Notes under the pieces: generated by a model
The model's input: the letters and a program-made list of their open reading frames with translations, nothing else
Told to the model about the DNA's origin: nothing
Databases searched by the model: none
Made by a program: the position numbers and the translations under genes
Part shown: in pieces, positions 1 through 7,432 of the stretch
How the letters are laid out: each line of letters opens with the position of its first letter
How positions within the stretch are numbered: the stretch's first letter is position 1
Assembly (NCBI GenBank): GCA_023415035.1
Contig: JAEZLX010000157.1
Span: 1-8,831, forward strand
Direction: 5' to 3'
DNA from: Pseudomonadota bacterium
GTDB lineage: Bacteria; Pseudomonadota; Gammaproteobacteria; Burkholderiales; Burkholderiaceae_C
Length of the DNA: 8,831 nucleotides

Positions 1-327
1 GTCGAGGCCGCTGTGGCCGCCTGGGCCAAGGCCTGGTCCAGCAAGGACATGAAGGGCTACCTTGGCGCCTACGCGCCCCAGTTCACCCCGACGGGCGGCC
101 AGTCCCGCAGCGCCTGGGAAAAAGAGCGCCAGGCCCGCATCGTGCCGCGCAAGCGCATCGAAGTCGATGTCAGCAACCTGTCGGTCAAGGTGGACGGCGA
201 CAAGGCATCGGCGCGCTTCAGCCAGGCCTACCGCTCTGACCAGGTCAACGTTTCCAGCCGCAAGGTGCTCGACTTCGTGCGTCAGGGCGACCGCTGGCTG
301 ATCGTGCGCGAATCCACCGGGTCCTGA
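1..327 (+). CDS. C-terminal part of a protein with an NTF2-like domain (5' end outside window)
   Basis: The frame is open from base 1 and ends at TGA 325-327, so the start lies upstream and only about 108 C-terminal residues are visible. They have the helix-then-curved-sheet pattern of an NTF2/SnoaL-like fold: an opening helix (AAWAKAWSSKDMKGYLGAY), a F-x-P step, a W..E..R helix, then alternating strands ending in GDRWLIVRES. The same pattern closes the next gene, an L,D-transpeptidase (W..A....D....L..LY...F.P, then Q..QWKIFYE), so the two C-termini look paralogous. Such domains occur at the ends of envelope proteins, including Cds6-type L,D-transpeptidases, where they probably bind a ligand or partner. 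The N-terminal part and its function cannot be seen. The stop overlaps the next ATG by one base (TGATG), which suggests translational coupling. The coding frame is secure and the domain name is an inference. Confidence 0.8.
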   Translation, partial: VEAAVAAWAKAWSSKDMKGYLGAYAPQFTPTGGQSRSAWEKERQARIVPRKRIEVDVSNLSVKVDGDKASARFSQAYRSDQVNVSSRKVLDFVRQGDRWLIVRESTGS

Positions 328-1826
328 TGCCATCTGCTCCCCGGTTCCGGCAACGGGGCCACGCCAGCGTCCCCCTGACGTTCGACGCGCCCCGGCGCCC
401 GGGCCTCGGGTGGACCACCGCCATGCTCCTGGCGGGCATCGCGGTCGCCGGAACCACCATGGCCTTCCTGCATTTGCGCAGCCAGTCGACCGACTGGGCG
501 CTGCCGCAGGATACCGCCCCATCGCCCTCTCCGGCCAGCGCCAGTCCGGAAGCGCCCCCGTCCCTGCTGCAGAGCGCACTGGCGCGTTTCCAGGGCGAAG
601 ACCGTGCGGCCAGTGTCGCTTCTCAACCCGACTCCGGTCTTGTCCGCATGCCGCTGGACGAGGTCCGCCTGACGACACTGGAGCCCCGGCTGGGCCGTGC
701 CGAAGCCCGCCTCATCCGCGTTTACCAGGCCATCCGCGCCGGCGACTCGCGTCAGGCGCTTGACCTGGCCGAGCGCCTGGTGCGCGACTACCCCAACTTC
801 CAGCTCGCGCAGCTCGTGCTGGGCGATCTGCTGACCTTGCGCACCCGACCGATCCGGCAGCTGGGCGACATCCAGGACATCGAGTCCCGGGAGGCCGCCG
901 CACAGCTCGAAAGCCTGCGCGATGAGTCGCGACGGCGCATCCTCGCGTTGACCGAGCGTCCACCCGAAGGCCATGTGCCGCGGCAGTTTCTGGCCCTCGC
1001 CCCCCAGAGCCGGCACGCGATCGCGGTCGATGCCTCGCGCTCGCGCCTGTACCTCTTCGAGAATCTGGCTGCCACGTCAGGCGAAGCTCCCAGCCCTGCC
1101 GGCTCGCCGCGTCTGCGCCTCATCGGTGACTACTACATCTCGGTCGGCCTGCAGGGCATCGAGAAGCAGGCGGAAGGCGACCAGCGCACACCATTGGGCG
1201 TGTACTACATCACCAGCACGCTGGACCCGAAGAAGCTGCCCGACCTCTACGGCGTCGGGGCACTGCCCATCAACTACCCCAACGCGCTGGACGTGACGCG
1301 CGGCAAGACCGGCAGCGGGATCTGGCTGCACGGCACGCCGCGCGAGCAGTTCGTGCGCGCGCCGCAGGCGTCCGACGGCTGCGTGGTGCTGTCGAACCAG
1401 GACCTGGCCTTCCTGCTCAAGACGGTCCGCATCCGCACCACGCCCGTGGTGATCGCGCAGCAGCTCGAATGGGTGGACCCCGCCAACCTGGAAGCCGAGC
1501 GGCAGGGCTTTGCCAGCGCGCTCGAGACCTGGCGCCAGGCCCGCAGCACGGGCGACATCCAGCGCTTGCGCTCACTCTACTCGGCACGCTTTCGCCCTGC
1601 CAGCCAGGACGCCGGCCAGTGGTGGGGACGCATCGAATCCGAACTGCGTCGCCCGGTTCCTGTCCAGATCAAGGATGCCAGCCTGCTCAAATGGCAGGAC
1701 AGCGAGGAAACCATGGTGGTGACCTTCGGCGAAGTCCCCGTCGGCCGCAGCCGCGGCATCACCCGTCGCCAGTACTGGATCCGCGAGCAAGGCCAATGGA
1801 AAATTTTCTACGAAAGAAGCGCCTGA
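327..1826 (+). CDS. L,D-transpeptidase (YkuD domain) with N-terminal anchor and C-terminal NTF2-like domain
   Basis: 499 residues. YkuD enzymes use a cysteine to form 3-3 cross-links in peptidoglycan, to attach proteins to it, or (YafK/DpaA type) to detach them. An uncleaved membrane anchor is likely at residues 29-48 (WTTAMLLAGIAVAGTTMAFL) after a basic N-terminus, followed by a Pro/Ser/Ala linker (58-80). Residues 125-170 resemble a single TPR hairpin (AIRAGDSRQALDLAERLVRD). The YkuD domain covers about 228-378. Its signature starts at H335-G336 and ends at S349-D-G-C352; C352 is the predicted nucleophile. Asp replaces the His of the common SHGC form, and I recall this variant from YafK/Cds6-like members. 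Residues about 393-499 form an NTF2-like domain like the end of the upstream gene. The catalytic domain faces the periplasm. The start is set by the TGATG overlap; there is no good Shine-Dalgarno, so coupling is likely. The exact reaction cannot be told from sequence. Confidence 0.93.
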   Translation: MPSAPRFRQRGHASVPLTFDAPRRPGLGWTTAMLLAGIAVAGTTMAFLHLRSQSTDWALPQDTAPSPSPASASPEAPPSLLQSALARFQGEDRAASVASQPDSGLVRMPLDEVRLTTLEPRLGRAEARLIRVYQAIRAGDSRQALDLAERLVRDYPNFQLAQLVLGDLLTLRTRPIRQLGDIQDIESREAAAQLESLRDESRRRILALTERPPEGHVPRQFLALAPQSRHAIAVDASRSRLYLFENLAATSGEAPSPAGSPRLRLIGDYYISVGLQGIEKQAEGDQRTPLGVYYITSTLDPKKLPDLYGVGALPINYPNALDVTRGKTGSGIWLHGTPREQFVRAPQASDGCVVLSNQDLAFLLKTVRIRTTPVVIAQQLEWVDPANLEAERQGFASALETWRQARSTGDIQRLRSLYSARFRPASQDAGQWWGRIESELRRPVPVQIKDASLLKWQDSEETMVVTFGEVPVGRSRGITRRQYWIREQGQWKIFYERSA

Positions 1827-1828
1827 TC

Positions 1829-2443
1829 ATGAAAACCGACACCCATACCACCGTTGACCGCGCGCGCCGGCAGGCCGCCCGCTGGCTGGCTTCGGCCGCG
1901 TTCATGACCGCAGCCGCCCTGCCCGGCCTGGCCATGGCACAGACCGCCGACACCCAGCGCGTGCGCCTGAACACCTCCCTTGGCGACATCGTGCTCGAAC
2001 TCGACGCCGCCAAGGCCCCCAAGACGGTCGAGAACTTCACGCGCTACGTGCGCGACGGCCACTACAACGGCACGGTGTTCCACCGCGTCATCGACGGCTT
2101 CATGATCCAGGGCGGCGGCTTCACCGCCGACATGGCGCAGAAGCCCACGCGCGCGCCCATCCCCCTGGAGGCCTCCAACGGCCTCAGGAACGACCGCGGC
2201 ACCATCGCCATGGCCCGCACGTCCAACCCGAACTCGGCCACCGCCCAGTTCTTCATCAACGTCGTCAACAACGACGGCCTCAATGCCCCCAGACCCGACG
2301 GCTACGGCTATGCCGTGTTCGGCAAGGTCGTCTCGGGCATGGAGGTGGTCGACAAGATCAAGTCCGTCCCGGTGGGCAATCGCGGCATGCACCAGAATGT
2401 GCCTGTCACGCCCGTCACCATCATCAAAGCCACCCTGGAGTAA
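1829..2443 (+). CDS. ppiA: Secreted peptidyl-prolyl cis-trans isomerase, cyclophilin type (PpiA-like)
   Basis: 204 residues. Cyclophilins catalyse cis-trans isomerisation of Xaa-Pro bonds, and this one should act on exported proteins in the periplasm. The N-terminus looks like a Sec signal peptide with a long basic n-region (RARRQAAR), a hydrophobic core (about 19-34) and an AMA|Q cleavage site after A37. Cyclophilin signatures are FHRVIDGFMIQGGG (84-97, catalytic R86) and QFFIN (140-144). The region YGYAVFGKVV matches E. coli PpiA closely. Oddly, the position that is Phe in E. coli PpiA and Trp in human CypA is Gly150 here. ATG 1829 lies two bases after the previous stop, with a weak purine-rich site (GAAAGAAG, 1812-1819). 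The frame is open further upstream, but that stretch overlaps the transpeptidase and would bury the signal peptide. The next gene is a cytoplasmic paralogue. Confidence 0.93.
   Translation: MKTDTHTTVDRARRQAARWLASAAFMTAAALPGLAMAQTADTQRVRLNTSLGDIVLELDAAKAPKTVENFTRYVRDGHYNGTVFHRVIDGFMIQGGGFTADMAQKPTRAPIPLEASNGLRNDRGTIAMARTSNPNSATAQFFINVVNNDGLNAPRPDGYGYAVFGKVVSGMEVVDKIKSVPVGNRGMHQNVPVTPVTIIKATLE
2437..2440 (+). promoter_or_regulatory. Shine-Dalgarno of ppiB beside the ppiA stop codon
   Basis: GGAG forms the last coding bases of ppiA, directly before its TAA (2441-2443), and sits 8 nt before the ppiB ATG at 2449. Ribosomes ending on ppiA would expose or reuse this site, so the two cyclophilins are probably translated together. 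It fixes the ppiB start. Confidence 0.7.
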
Positions 2444-2448
2444 AGAAC

Positions 2449-2958
2449 ATGGCCAATCCCAAAGTCGAACTGCACATCGCCGGTCAAGGCATCATCACGC
2501 TGGAGCTGGACGCCGAAAAGGCGCCCCTGTCCACGGCCAACTTCCTGTCCTACGTGGGCAAGGGCCACTACGACAACACCATCTTCCACCGCGTCATCCC
2601 CGGCTTCATGATCCAGGGCGGCGGTTTCGCCCCGGGCATGCAGCAAAAGCCCACCGATGCCCCCATCGCCAACGAGGCCGCCAACGGCCTGAAGAACGAT
2701 GTCTACACCATCGCGATGGCCCGCACCAGCGATCCGCACTCGGCCACCGCGCAGTTCTTCATCAACGTCACCAACAACGGCTTCCTGAACCACACCGCCC
2801 CCACCGCCCAGGGCTGGGGCTATGCCGTGTTCGGCAAGGTGGTCGGCGGCACCGACATCGTCAAGAAGATCGAGAGCGTGGCCACCGGCCGTCGCGGCTT
2901 CCATGACGACGTGCCCAAGGAAGACGTCGTGATCGAAAAGGCCGTGGTGGTGGAATGA
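2449..2958 (+). CDS. ppiB: Cytoplasmic peptidyl-prolyl cis-trans isomerase, cyclophilin type (PpiB-like)
   Basis: 169 residues, close to E. coli PpiB (164). It begins directly with the first strand of the fold (ANPKVELHIAGQGIITLEL) and has no signal peptide, so it should act in the cytoplasm as a proline isomerase and folding helper. Signatures are FHRVIPGFMIQGGG (46-59, catalytic R48), QFFIN (102-106) and the Phe of NNGFLNH, which is the residue lost in the upstream paralogue. The two proteins share most of the core, with nearly identical DNA around the active-site loop, so a tandem duplication is likely, with a signal peptide gained or lost. A Shine-Dalgarno GGAG lies 8 nt before the ATG. 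The TGA overlaps the lpxH ATG as ATGA, implying coupled translation. Confidence 0.95.
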   Translation: MANPKVELHIAGQGIITLELDAEKAPLSTANFLSYVGKGHYDNTIFHRVIPGFMIQGGGFAPGMQQKPTDAPIANEAANGLKNDVYTIAMARTSDPHSATAQFFINVTNNGFLNHTAPTAQGWGYAVFGKVVGGTDIVKKIESVATGRRGFHDDVPKEDVVIEKAVVVE

Positions 2959-3773
2959 CGGCATCCGGCCGCTTTGCGGAGTTGCGCGCTCCGGCGCACT
3001 GGCAGGCGGTCGATTTCATTTCGGACCTGCACCTGCAGGCCAGCGAACAGGCGACGGCGCAGGCCTGGTTCGACTGGCTCGCGCAGCCCGTCGGAAGCCG
3101 CGCCGATGCCGTGTTCATCCTTGGCGACCTGTTCGAGGTCTGGATCGGGGACGACGTGCTCGATGCGCCCGCCCACCTCTGCCCCGAAGCGCCCTTCCTG
3201 CGTCGGTGCGCCGACGCGCTGGCGCAGCTCGCGCGGTTGATCCCGGTGTATTTCATGGCCGGCAACCGCGACTTCCTGCTCGGCGAAGCGGCCGCACGCC
3301 GCAGCGGCCTGACCCGGCTGGAAGACCCCACCGTGCTGGACTGGAACGGACAGCGCTGGCTGCTCAGCCACGGCGACGCCCTGTGCCTGGCCGACACCGA
3401 CTACCACCGCTTCCGCCAGGAAGTGCGCGGGCCGGCATGGCAACAGGCCTTTTTGTCCACGCCGCTGGTGGAACGTGAAGCCACGGCACGCGAGTTACGC
3501 GCGCGCAGCGAGGCCCGCAAGCGGCAAATCGGCCACGACGAATCGCTATGGGCCGATGCCGACACGCAGGAAACCCTGCACTGGCTCCGCGATGCCGATG
3601 CCCGCACCCTCATCCATGGTCACACGCACCGTCCGGCCCGGCACGAGTTGCCCGGCGGCCATGAACGCTGGGTGCTGACCGACTGGGACCTCGGCGCCAC
3701 CCCCGCGCGCGGCGAGATCCTGCGGCTCGACCGCCAGGGCCGGCTACGGCGCATCCCATTGAAGACAGCCTGA
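2955..3773 (+). CDS. lpxH: UDP-2,3-diacylglucosamine diphosphatase (LpxH)
   Basis: 272 residues. LpxH splits UDP-2,3-diacylglucosamine into lipid X (2,3-diacylglucosamine-1-phosphate) and UMP, a Mn-dependent step of lipid A synthesis at the cytoplasmic face of the inner membrane. The calcineurin-like metallophosphatase ligands are in order: D24-x-H26 (ISDLHL), D58 (GDLFEVWIGDD), N104 (GNRDFLLG), H139 (LSHGDALC) and H223-x-H225 (IHGHTHRP). GDLFEVWIGDD and NRDFLLG are specific to LpxH among these phosphatases. It is about 30 residues longer than E. coli LpxH (240), mainly from an N-terminal lead of some 15 residues and an insertion after WIGDD (about 68-88). It starts at the ATGA overlap with ppiB. 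Its presence shows a Gram-negative cell using the LpxH branch rather than LpxI or LpxG. Linkage of cyclophilin genes with lpxH is, from memory, common in Burkholderiales. Confidence 0.96.
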   Translation: MTASGRFAELRAPAHWQAVDFISDLHLQASEQATAQAWFDWLAQPVGSRADAVFILGDLFEVWIGDDVLDAPAHLCPEAPFLRRCADALAQLARLIPVYFMAGNRDFLLGEAAARRSGLTRLEDPTVLDWNGQRWLLSHGDALCLADTDYHRFRQEVRGPAWQQAFLSTPLVEREATARELRARSEARKRQIGHDESLWADADTQETLHWLRDADARTLIHGHTHRPARHELPGGHERWVLTDWDLGATPARGEILRLDRQGRLRRIPLKTA

Positions 3774-3792
3774 ACGGCCCCACGTGCGGTCG

Positions 3793-4668
3793 ATGCCGAG
3801 CCTGATTGCACGCTTCATCCAGCCCTGGCTGCCACGCCGCTGGCGCACCGCGCCCTCGATCAGCGACCGCCTCTGGCAGCACATCCTGGGCAGCCACCCC
3901 TTCCTGCAGACGCTGGAGCCGTCCGAGGCGCAGTGCCTGCGCCGCTTGTCAGGCCACTTCCTGCAGGAGAAGGAATTCAGCGGCGCGCACGGGCTGCAGG
4001 TGGATGACCGCATGGCGCTCGTCATCGCCGCCCAGGCCTGCCTTCCCCTGCTGCACATGCCCCTGCCCTCTGGCCGCCAGCCGGTGCACGCAGCCCAGCT
4101 GCTGGCCTGGTACGACGATTTCGTCGGCATCGTGATCCAGCCGGGCGCGGCGCTGGCGCAACGCGAGATCACGGACGGCACCGGCGTGGTCCACCGCTGG
4201 CGCGAACCGTTGGCCGGCGAGGCCATGGACCGTGGTCCGATCATGCTGAGCTGGCAAGACGTGGCCCACGCGGCCGGCGCGGCCGAGCACGGCGCCAATG
4301 TCGTCATCCATGAATTCGTGCACAAGATGGACATGCGCGGCATGGCTCGCGGCCAGCACCCCGATGGCGCGCCACCGCTGTTTCCGGGCTTTCTGGGCCA
4401 TGCCACGGTACGTGCCGCCACGCAGCATTGGCGCAGCGTGATGGCACCTGCCTACGAACACTTCCGCGAGGCCGTGTCGATGGCCGAGCGATTCGGCACC
4501 CCACCGCCCTGGCTGGACGCCTACGCGGCCACCGATCCGGCCGAGTTCTTTGCGGTGACGAGCGAAGCCTACTTCGTACAGCGCGGGCGCTTCGGGCAGA
4601 GCTTCCCCGACCTGCTGGCACTGTACGACGGTTTCTTCCGGCACTGCGCCACCGTACCCGGCGCCTGA
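3793..4668 (+). CDS. mtfA: MtfA-like zinc-dependent peptidase
   Basis: 291 residues from ATG 3793, which lies 19 nt after lpxH. An in-frame GTG at 3784 would add three residues, and neither start has a clear Shine-Dalgarno. The zinc site is H173-E-F-V-H177 within VVIHEFVHKMD, with the downstream helix DAYAATDPAEFFAV providing the probable third ligand E251. These motifs, and the overall length, match the MtfA (DUF980) family of gluzincin peptidases related to the catalytic part of anthrax lethal factor. In E. coli, MtfA binds the repressor Mlc and so affects the glucose phosphotransferase system; its peptidase targets are poorly known. No signal peptide is evident, so it should be cytosolic. 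As the last gene of the run it may be co-transcribed with lpxH, though no shared role is obvious. If the host lacks Mlc, as I would expect for Burkholderiales, the partner must be different. Family is confident and role is not. Confidence 0.9.
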   Translation: MPSLIARFIQPWLPRRWRTAPSISDRLWQHILGSHPFLQTLEPSEAQCLRRLSGHFLQEKEFSGAHGLQVDDRMALVIAAQACLPLLHMPLPSGRQPVHAAQLLAWYDDFVGIVIQPGAALAQREITDGTGVVHRWREPLAGEAMDRGPIMLSWQDVAHAAGAAEHGANVVIHEFVHKMDMRGMARGQHPDGAPPLFPGFLGHATVRAATQHWRSVMAPAYEHFREAVSMAERFGTPPPWLDAYAATDPAEFFAVTSEAYFVQRGRFGQSFPDLLALYDGFFRHCATVPGA

Positions 4669-4691
4669 ACCGGCGCGCCAAGGCCGGCAGC

Positions 4692-4710
4692 GGCGGGCGT
4701 CATTCCCGCC
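4692..4710. terminator. Possible hairpin between convergent mtfA and the DUF349 gene
   Basis: GGCGGG (4692-4697) and CCCGCC (4705-4710) form a 6-bp GC-only stem with a 7-nt loop in the 69-bp gap between the two convergent stops. No T-run follows on either strand, so it is at best a weak or factor-aided bidirectional terminator. Confidence 0.3.
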
Positions 4711-4737
4711 CCGCCTGCGGCACGGCAAGCGCCGCGT

Positions 4738-7317
4738 TCAGCGGCGCAGCAGCGCCTTCAGCACCGCCTGCAGGCGTCGCGCCGATGCCGCATCGTGCGC
4801 ACCGGCCAGCACGCGGGCCACGTCCTGCGCCCAGGTCTCGGCCGGCGACGGGTCGTGACGACGGGTCAGCAGCTGCAGCTGCAGCGCGCGCCGCGCATCG
4901 AGATGCTCGGCCGGCGTGGGCACGTCCGCCGCCATTTCCAGCCGCAGCAGGGCTTCGGAAGCTGCCGCGCCCGGAGCACCCTCCAGTGCCTGGGTCCAGG
5001 CGGCACGCTGGCCCGCCGACACCCGACTGCCCAGCGCCTGAGCTACGGGCAGCTGTGCGGCATCCCGCTTCTCCCAAGCCCCCAGCAACTGGGTCAGCAC
5101 CTCGCCATGGGCCTGCGCGGCCAGGCGGCGCAGCGCGGCTTCGGCATGTTCGATGGCCTGCCGCTGGGCACGGAACGCGGCATCGCCCAGACGCGGCGCA
5201 GCCGGACGGCGACCTTCACGGCCCGGACGGCCACGCGGGTCGTCCCGGCCACCGCGCGCGGGCGGACCCCGTCGCTCGTCACGCCCGGCCGGCACGGCCT
5301 TGACATTGCCCGGACGGTCGTCGCCGCGCATCGCCACCAGCTTGCGCGTCGGCGCCGAAGACTCTCCTGAAGGGGTTTCGCCCGCGGCTTGCGTGGCCGT
5401 TCCCTCTGCCTTCGCGGACTCCTCATGCTCCACCGGGGCACGCATGGCGTCTTCCAGCGCCTGACGCGCCGCACGGATGCGCCCGGCGTCACCAGCATCC
5501 ACAGCCTGCTCCAGAGCACGTGCCGCCTCCAGCACACGCTGGTCGTGCGCGCTCACGGCCGCGGCCGCCTTTTCGCGCTCGCTGCTCTTGCGGGCAAAGG
5601 CTTCGTCCAGCGGTTTGCGGAACGCGTCCCAGAGCTTCTGCTCCTGCTTGCGCTCCAGCGGTACCGCATGCGCCTCGGCCTGCCAGCGCTGCTGCAGTGC
5701 CTTGACGTCCTCGATCCGCCACTTCGGGCTGGCCGCCAGCGCCTGCGCCTCGTCGATGAGCGCCTTGCGCCGGGCCACGCTCTCGGCCTGAGCGGCCTCA
5801 AGCCGTGCATGCGCTTCCTGCATGGCCGCCTTCCACAGCGGTTGCAGTTCCGCGAACTGCTTTTCGCTCAGATGGCCGGCCTCGCGCCAGCGCTCGGCAA
5901 AACCGTGCAGGGCGCGGATCTGGCCCTTCCATTCTTCATCGGTCGCGTGTGCCTGCGTCCAGGCCTTGACTTCCTCGATCAGGGCCAGGCGCGCCGCGCG
6001 GTTGGCCTCGCCCTGCCGGCGCACCTGCGCCAGCCAGGCCTCGACGACCTTGTGCGCCTCGTTGCACGCCTCGTCAAAGCGCTTCCACAGCGCGTGGTTG
6101 GGCACGCCACCCTGATCTGTGGTCTTCCATTGCGCGCGCAGCTGTCGCAGCGTTTCCTGGATCTTGCGGCCACCGGGACGCTGGCCCTCCGGCCCCTGCG
6201 TCAGCGCCTCGGCCTTCTTGACCAGCTCTTCGCGCAGCTGGTCGGCGCGCCAGCGCTGCCAGCCCTCAAGTTCGCCGGCCTGGGCCAGCACGGCATGGGC
6301 CTTCGATTCCAGCTCGGCAGGCAGCAGCTTGCCGAAGGTCTTGAGGAACTGGCGCACATCGGCTGCGGCCTTGGGCACGCTCTTGGTATGTCCCTGCGCC
6401 AGATCCTGCTCCAGCGTCTTGAGCAGGGCCTCCAGTTCGGTACGTGCCTGGGCCTTGCGGGCCTCGCGCTCGGCATCGGCCACGGCAGCGACCGCCTGCG
6501 GCTCCTCGCCACGCGCCACGCGCAACTCGTCGGCCCACACCGGCACGGCCGGCAACGGTGCCGACGCATCCTGGTCGGCCGCCACGGCCTGCGCCAGCGC
6601 GGCCTCGAAAGCCTCCCACACCAGCTGCAGCTGCTGGCGCGAGGTATCCAGCATCGGCGCGAAGCGCGCCTCCATGCTCGCCCACTCGGGCCGCTGCGCC
6701 ATCGTGTCGGCCATCTCCAGCCACTGCTTCACGTCCGCGCGCAAGGCGTCGGCCGCGGCGGCCGCCTCACGCCACGACTTGGTGGAAAGGATCTCGATGC
6801 GCTGCGCCAGGAGCACCGACGCCTCGCGCTCGACCTGCACCTGGTGCTGCAGATCCTCGATCACTCGCACGCGCTCGGCCAGCGCCTGCTTCATGCCCGC
6901 CAGCGGCTCGCGCGACAGTGGCGCACCAGCACGGGCAGCATCGCGCTGCCAGGCCAGGGCATCGGCCAGGTTCAGCCGCTGCTGGGCCAGCAGGGCCTCG
7001 GCCTTGGCAGACCACTCGGCGGCAACACTCTCCTGCTGGCGCTGGCGTCGGACCTCGTCCATCTTTTCCTTGAGCGGCTTGGCCGCCCCGCGGTCGCGAT
7101 GGGACAGATCCTTGAACACCTCGCTCATCAGCTCCCAGGATGGCTCTGTCGCCAGCCATTCGCGCAGACGGGCCAGCCGCTCCCCCGAGGTTGCGGCGGA
7201 AAACACGCCACCTGTGGCAGCATCCAGCGGATGCGTGGCTGCAGACGGCTTGGAACTGGAAGAAGCATTCACGTTATTGGACTCACTCAAGGCGCAGGAA
7301 CCGACGAGGCCTGCCAT
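4738..7317 (-). CDS. DUF349 domain protein, long helical, with Arg/Gly-rich segment
   Basis: 859 residues from the ATG at 7315-7317. There is no Shine-Dalgarno there, and an in-frame GTG at 7270-7272 behind GAGTGAG (giving NASSSSKPS...) is a real alternative. The protein is almost all alpha-helical and rich in Ala, Glu, Arg, Gln and Trp. Three DUF349-like repeats, each with a central W and a following L-W-x-x-F/A helix, lie near residues 384-440, 463-515 and 533-588 (QLRAQWKTT, FAERWREAG, LQQRWQAEA). The N-terminal half (45-350) is predicted coiled helices starting with a conserved-looking HPLDAATGG segment. Residues 663-711 form a low-complexity Arg/Gly/Pro/Asp stretch, followed by a helical tail. 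No signal peptide or membrane segment is visible, so it should be cytosolic. DUF349 has no firmly established function that I know; the basic segment suggests nucleic acid binding, as inference only. It is transcribed against mtfA and lies downstream of the putative small RNA. Confidence 0.88.
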   Translation of the reverse strand: MAGLVGSCALSESNNVNASSSSKPSAATHPLDAATGGVFSAATSGERLARLREWLATEPSWELMSEVFKDLSHRDRGAAKPLKEKMDEVRRQRQQESVAAEWSAKAEALLAQQRLNLADALAWQRDAARAGAPLSREPLAGMKQALAERVRVIEDLQHQVQVEREASVLLAQRIEILSTKSWREAAAAADALRADVKQWLEMADTMAQRPEWASMEARFAPMLDTSRQQLQLVWEAFEAALAQAVAADQDASAPLPAVPVWADELRVARGEEPQAVAAVADAEREARKAQARTELEALLKTLEQDLAQGHTKSVPKAAADVRQFLKTFGKLLPAELESKAHAVLAQAGELEGWQRWRADQLREELVKKAEALTQGPEGQRPGGRKIQETLRQLRAQWKTTDQGGVPNHALWKRFDEACNEAHKVVEAWLAQVRRQGEANRAARLALIEEVKAWTQAHATDEEWKGQIRALHGFAERWREAGHLSEKQFAELQPLWKAAMQEAHARLEAAQAESVARRKALIDEAQALAASPKWRIEDVKALQQRWQAEAHAVPLERKQEQKLWDAFRKPLDEAFARKSSEREKAAAAVSAHDQRVLEAARALEQAVDAGDAGRIRAARQALEDAMRAPVEHEESAKAEGTATQAAGETPSGESSAPTRKLVAMRGDDRPGNVKAVPAGRDERRGPPARGGRDDPRGRPGREGRRPAAPRLGDAAFRAQRQAIEHAEAALRRLAAQAHGEVLTQLLGAWEKRDAAQLPVAQALGSRVSAGQRAAWTQALEGAPGAAASEALLRLEMAADVPTPAEHLDARRALQLQLLTRRHDPSPAETWAQDVARVLAGAHDAASARRLQAVLKALLRR

Positions 7318-7337
7318 CCGGGTAAAAGGAAAGACCG

Positions 7338-7366
7338 CGTATTGTCGCCGCTCCTGACGCTGTCAT
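7338..7366 (-). promoter_or_regulatory. Possible sigma70 promoter of the DUF349 gene
   Basis: On the - strand, ATGACA (7366-7361, 5 of 6 to the -35 consensus) is 17 nt from AATACG (7343-7338, 3 of 6 to the -10). Transcription would start near 7331. That leaves only about 13 nt before the ATG at 7317 but about 58 nt before the GTG at 7272, which would favour the GTG start if the promoter is real. The -10 is weak. Confidence 0.3.
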
Positions 7367-7393
7367 GCCACGCCCTGGATCAAATCCACCCCC

Positions 7394-7432
7394 AGAAACA
7401 AGAAACCCCGGCAGGCTCGGCCTGCCGGGGTT
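7394..7432 (-). terminator. Rho-independent terminator, 12-bp perfect stem
   Basis: AACCCCGGCAGG (7404-7415) and CCTGCCGGGGTT (7421-7432) pair perfectly around a 5-nt loop. On the - strand the stem is followed by T-rich TTTCTTGTTTC (counting the last two stem bases); on the + strand it is followed by GACGGCGGGC, with no T-run. It therefore ends a leftward transcript that begins to its right, before the DUF349 gene. Confidence 0.75.

Noticed and set aside
1469..1828. Upstream extension of the ppiA frame
   Set aside because: It overlaps the transpeptidase out of frame. The start at 1829 gives a proper signal peptide.
4692..4710. Strong bidirectional terminator between convergent genes
   Set aside because: Only a 6-bp stem without a T-run on either side, so it is listed with low confidence and not treated as a finding.
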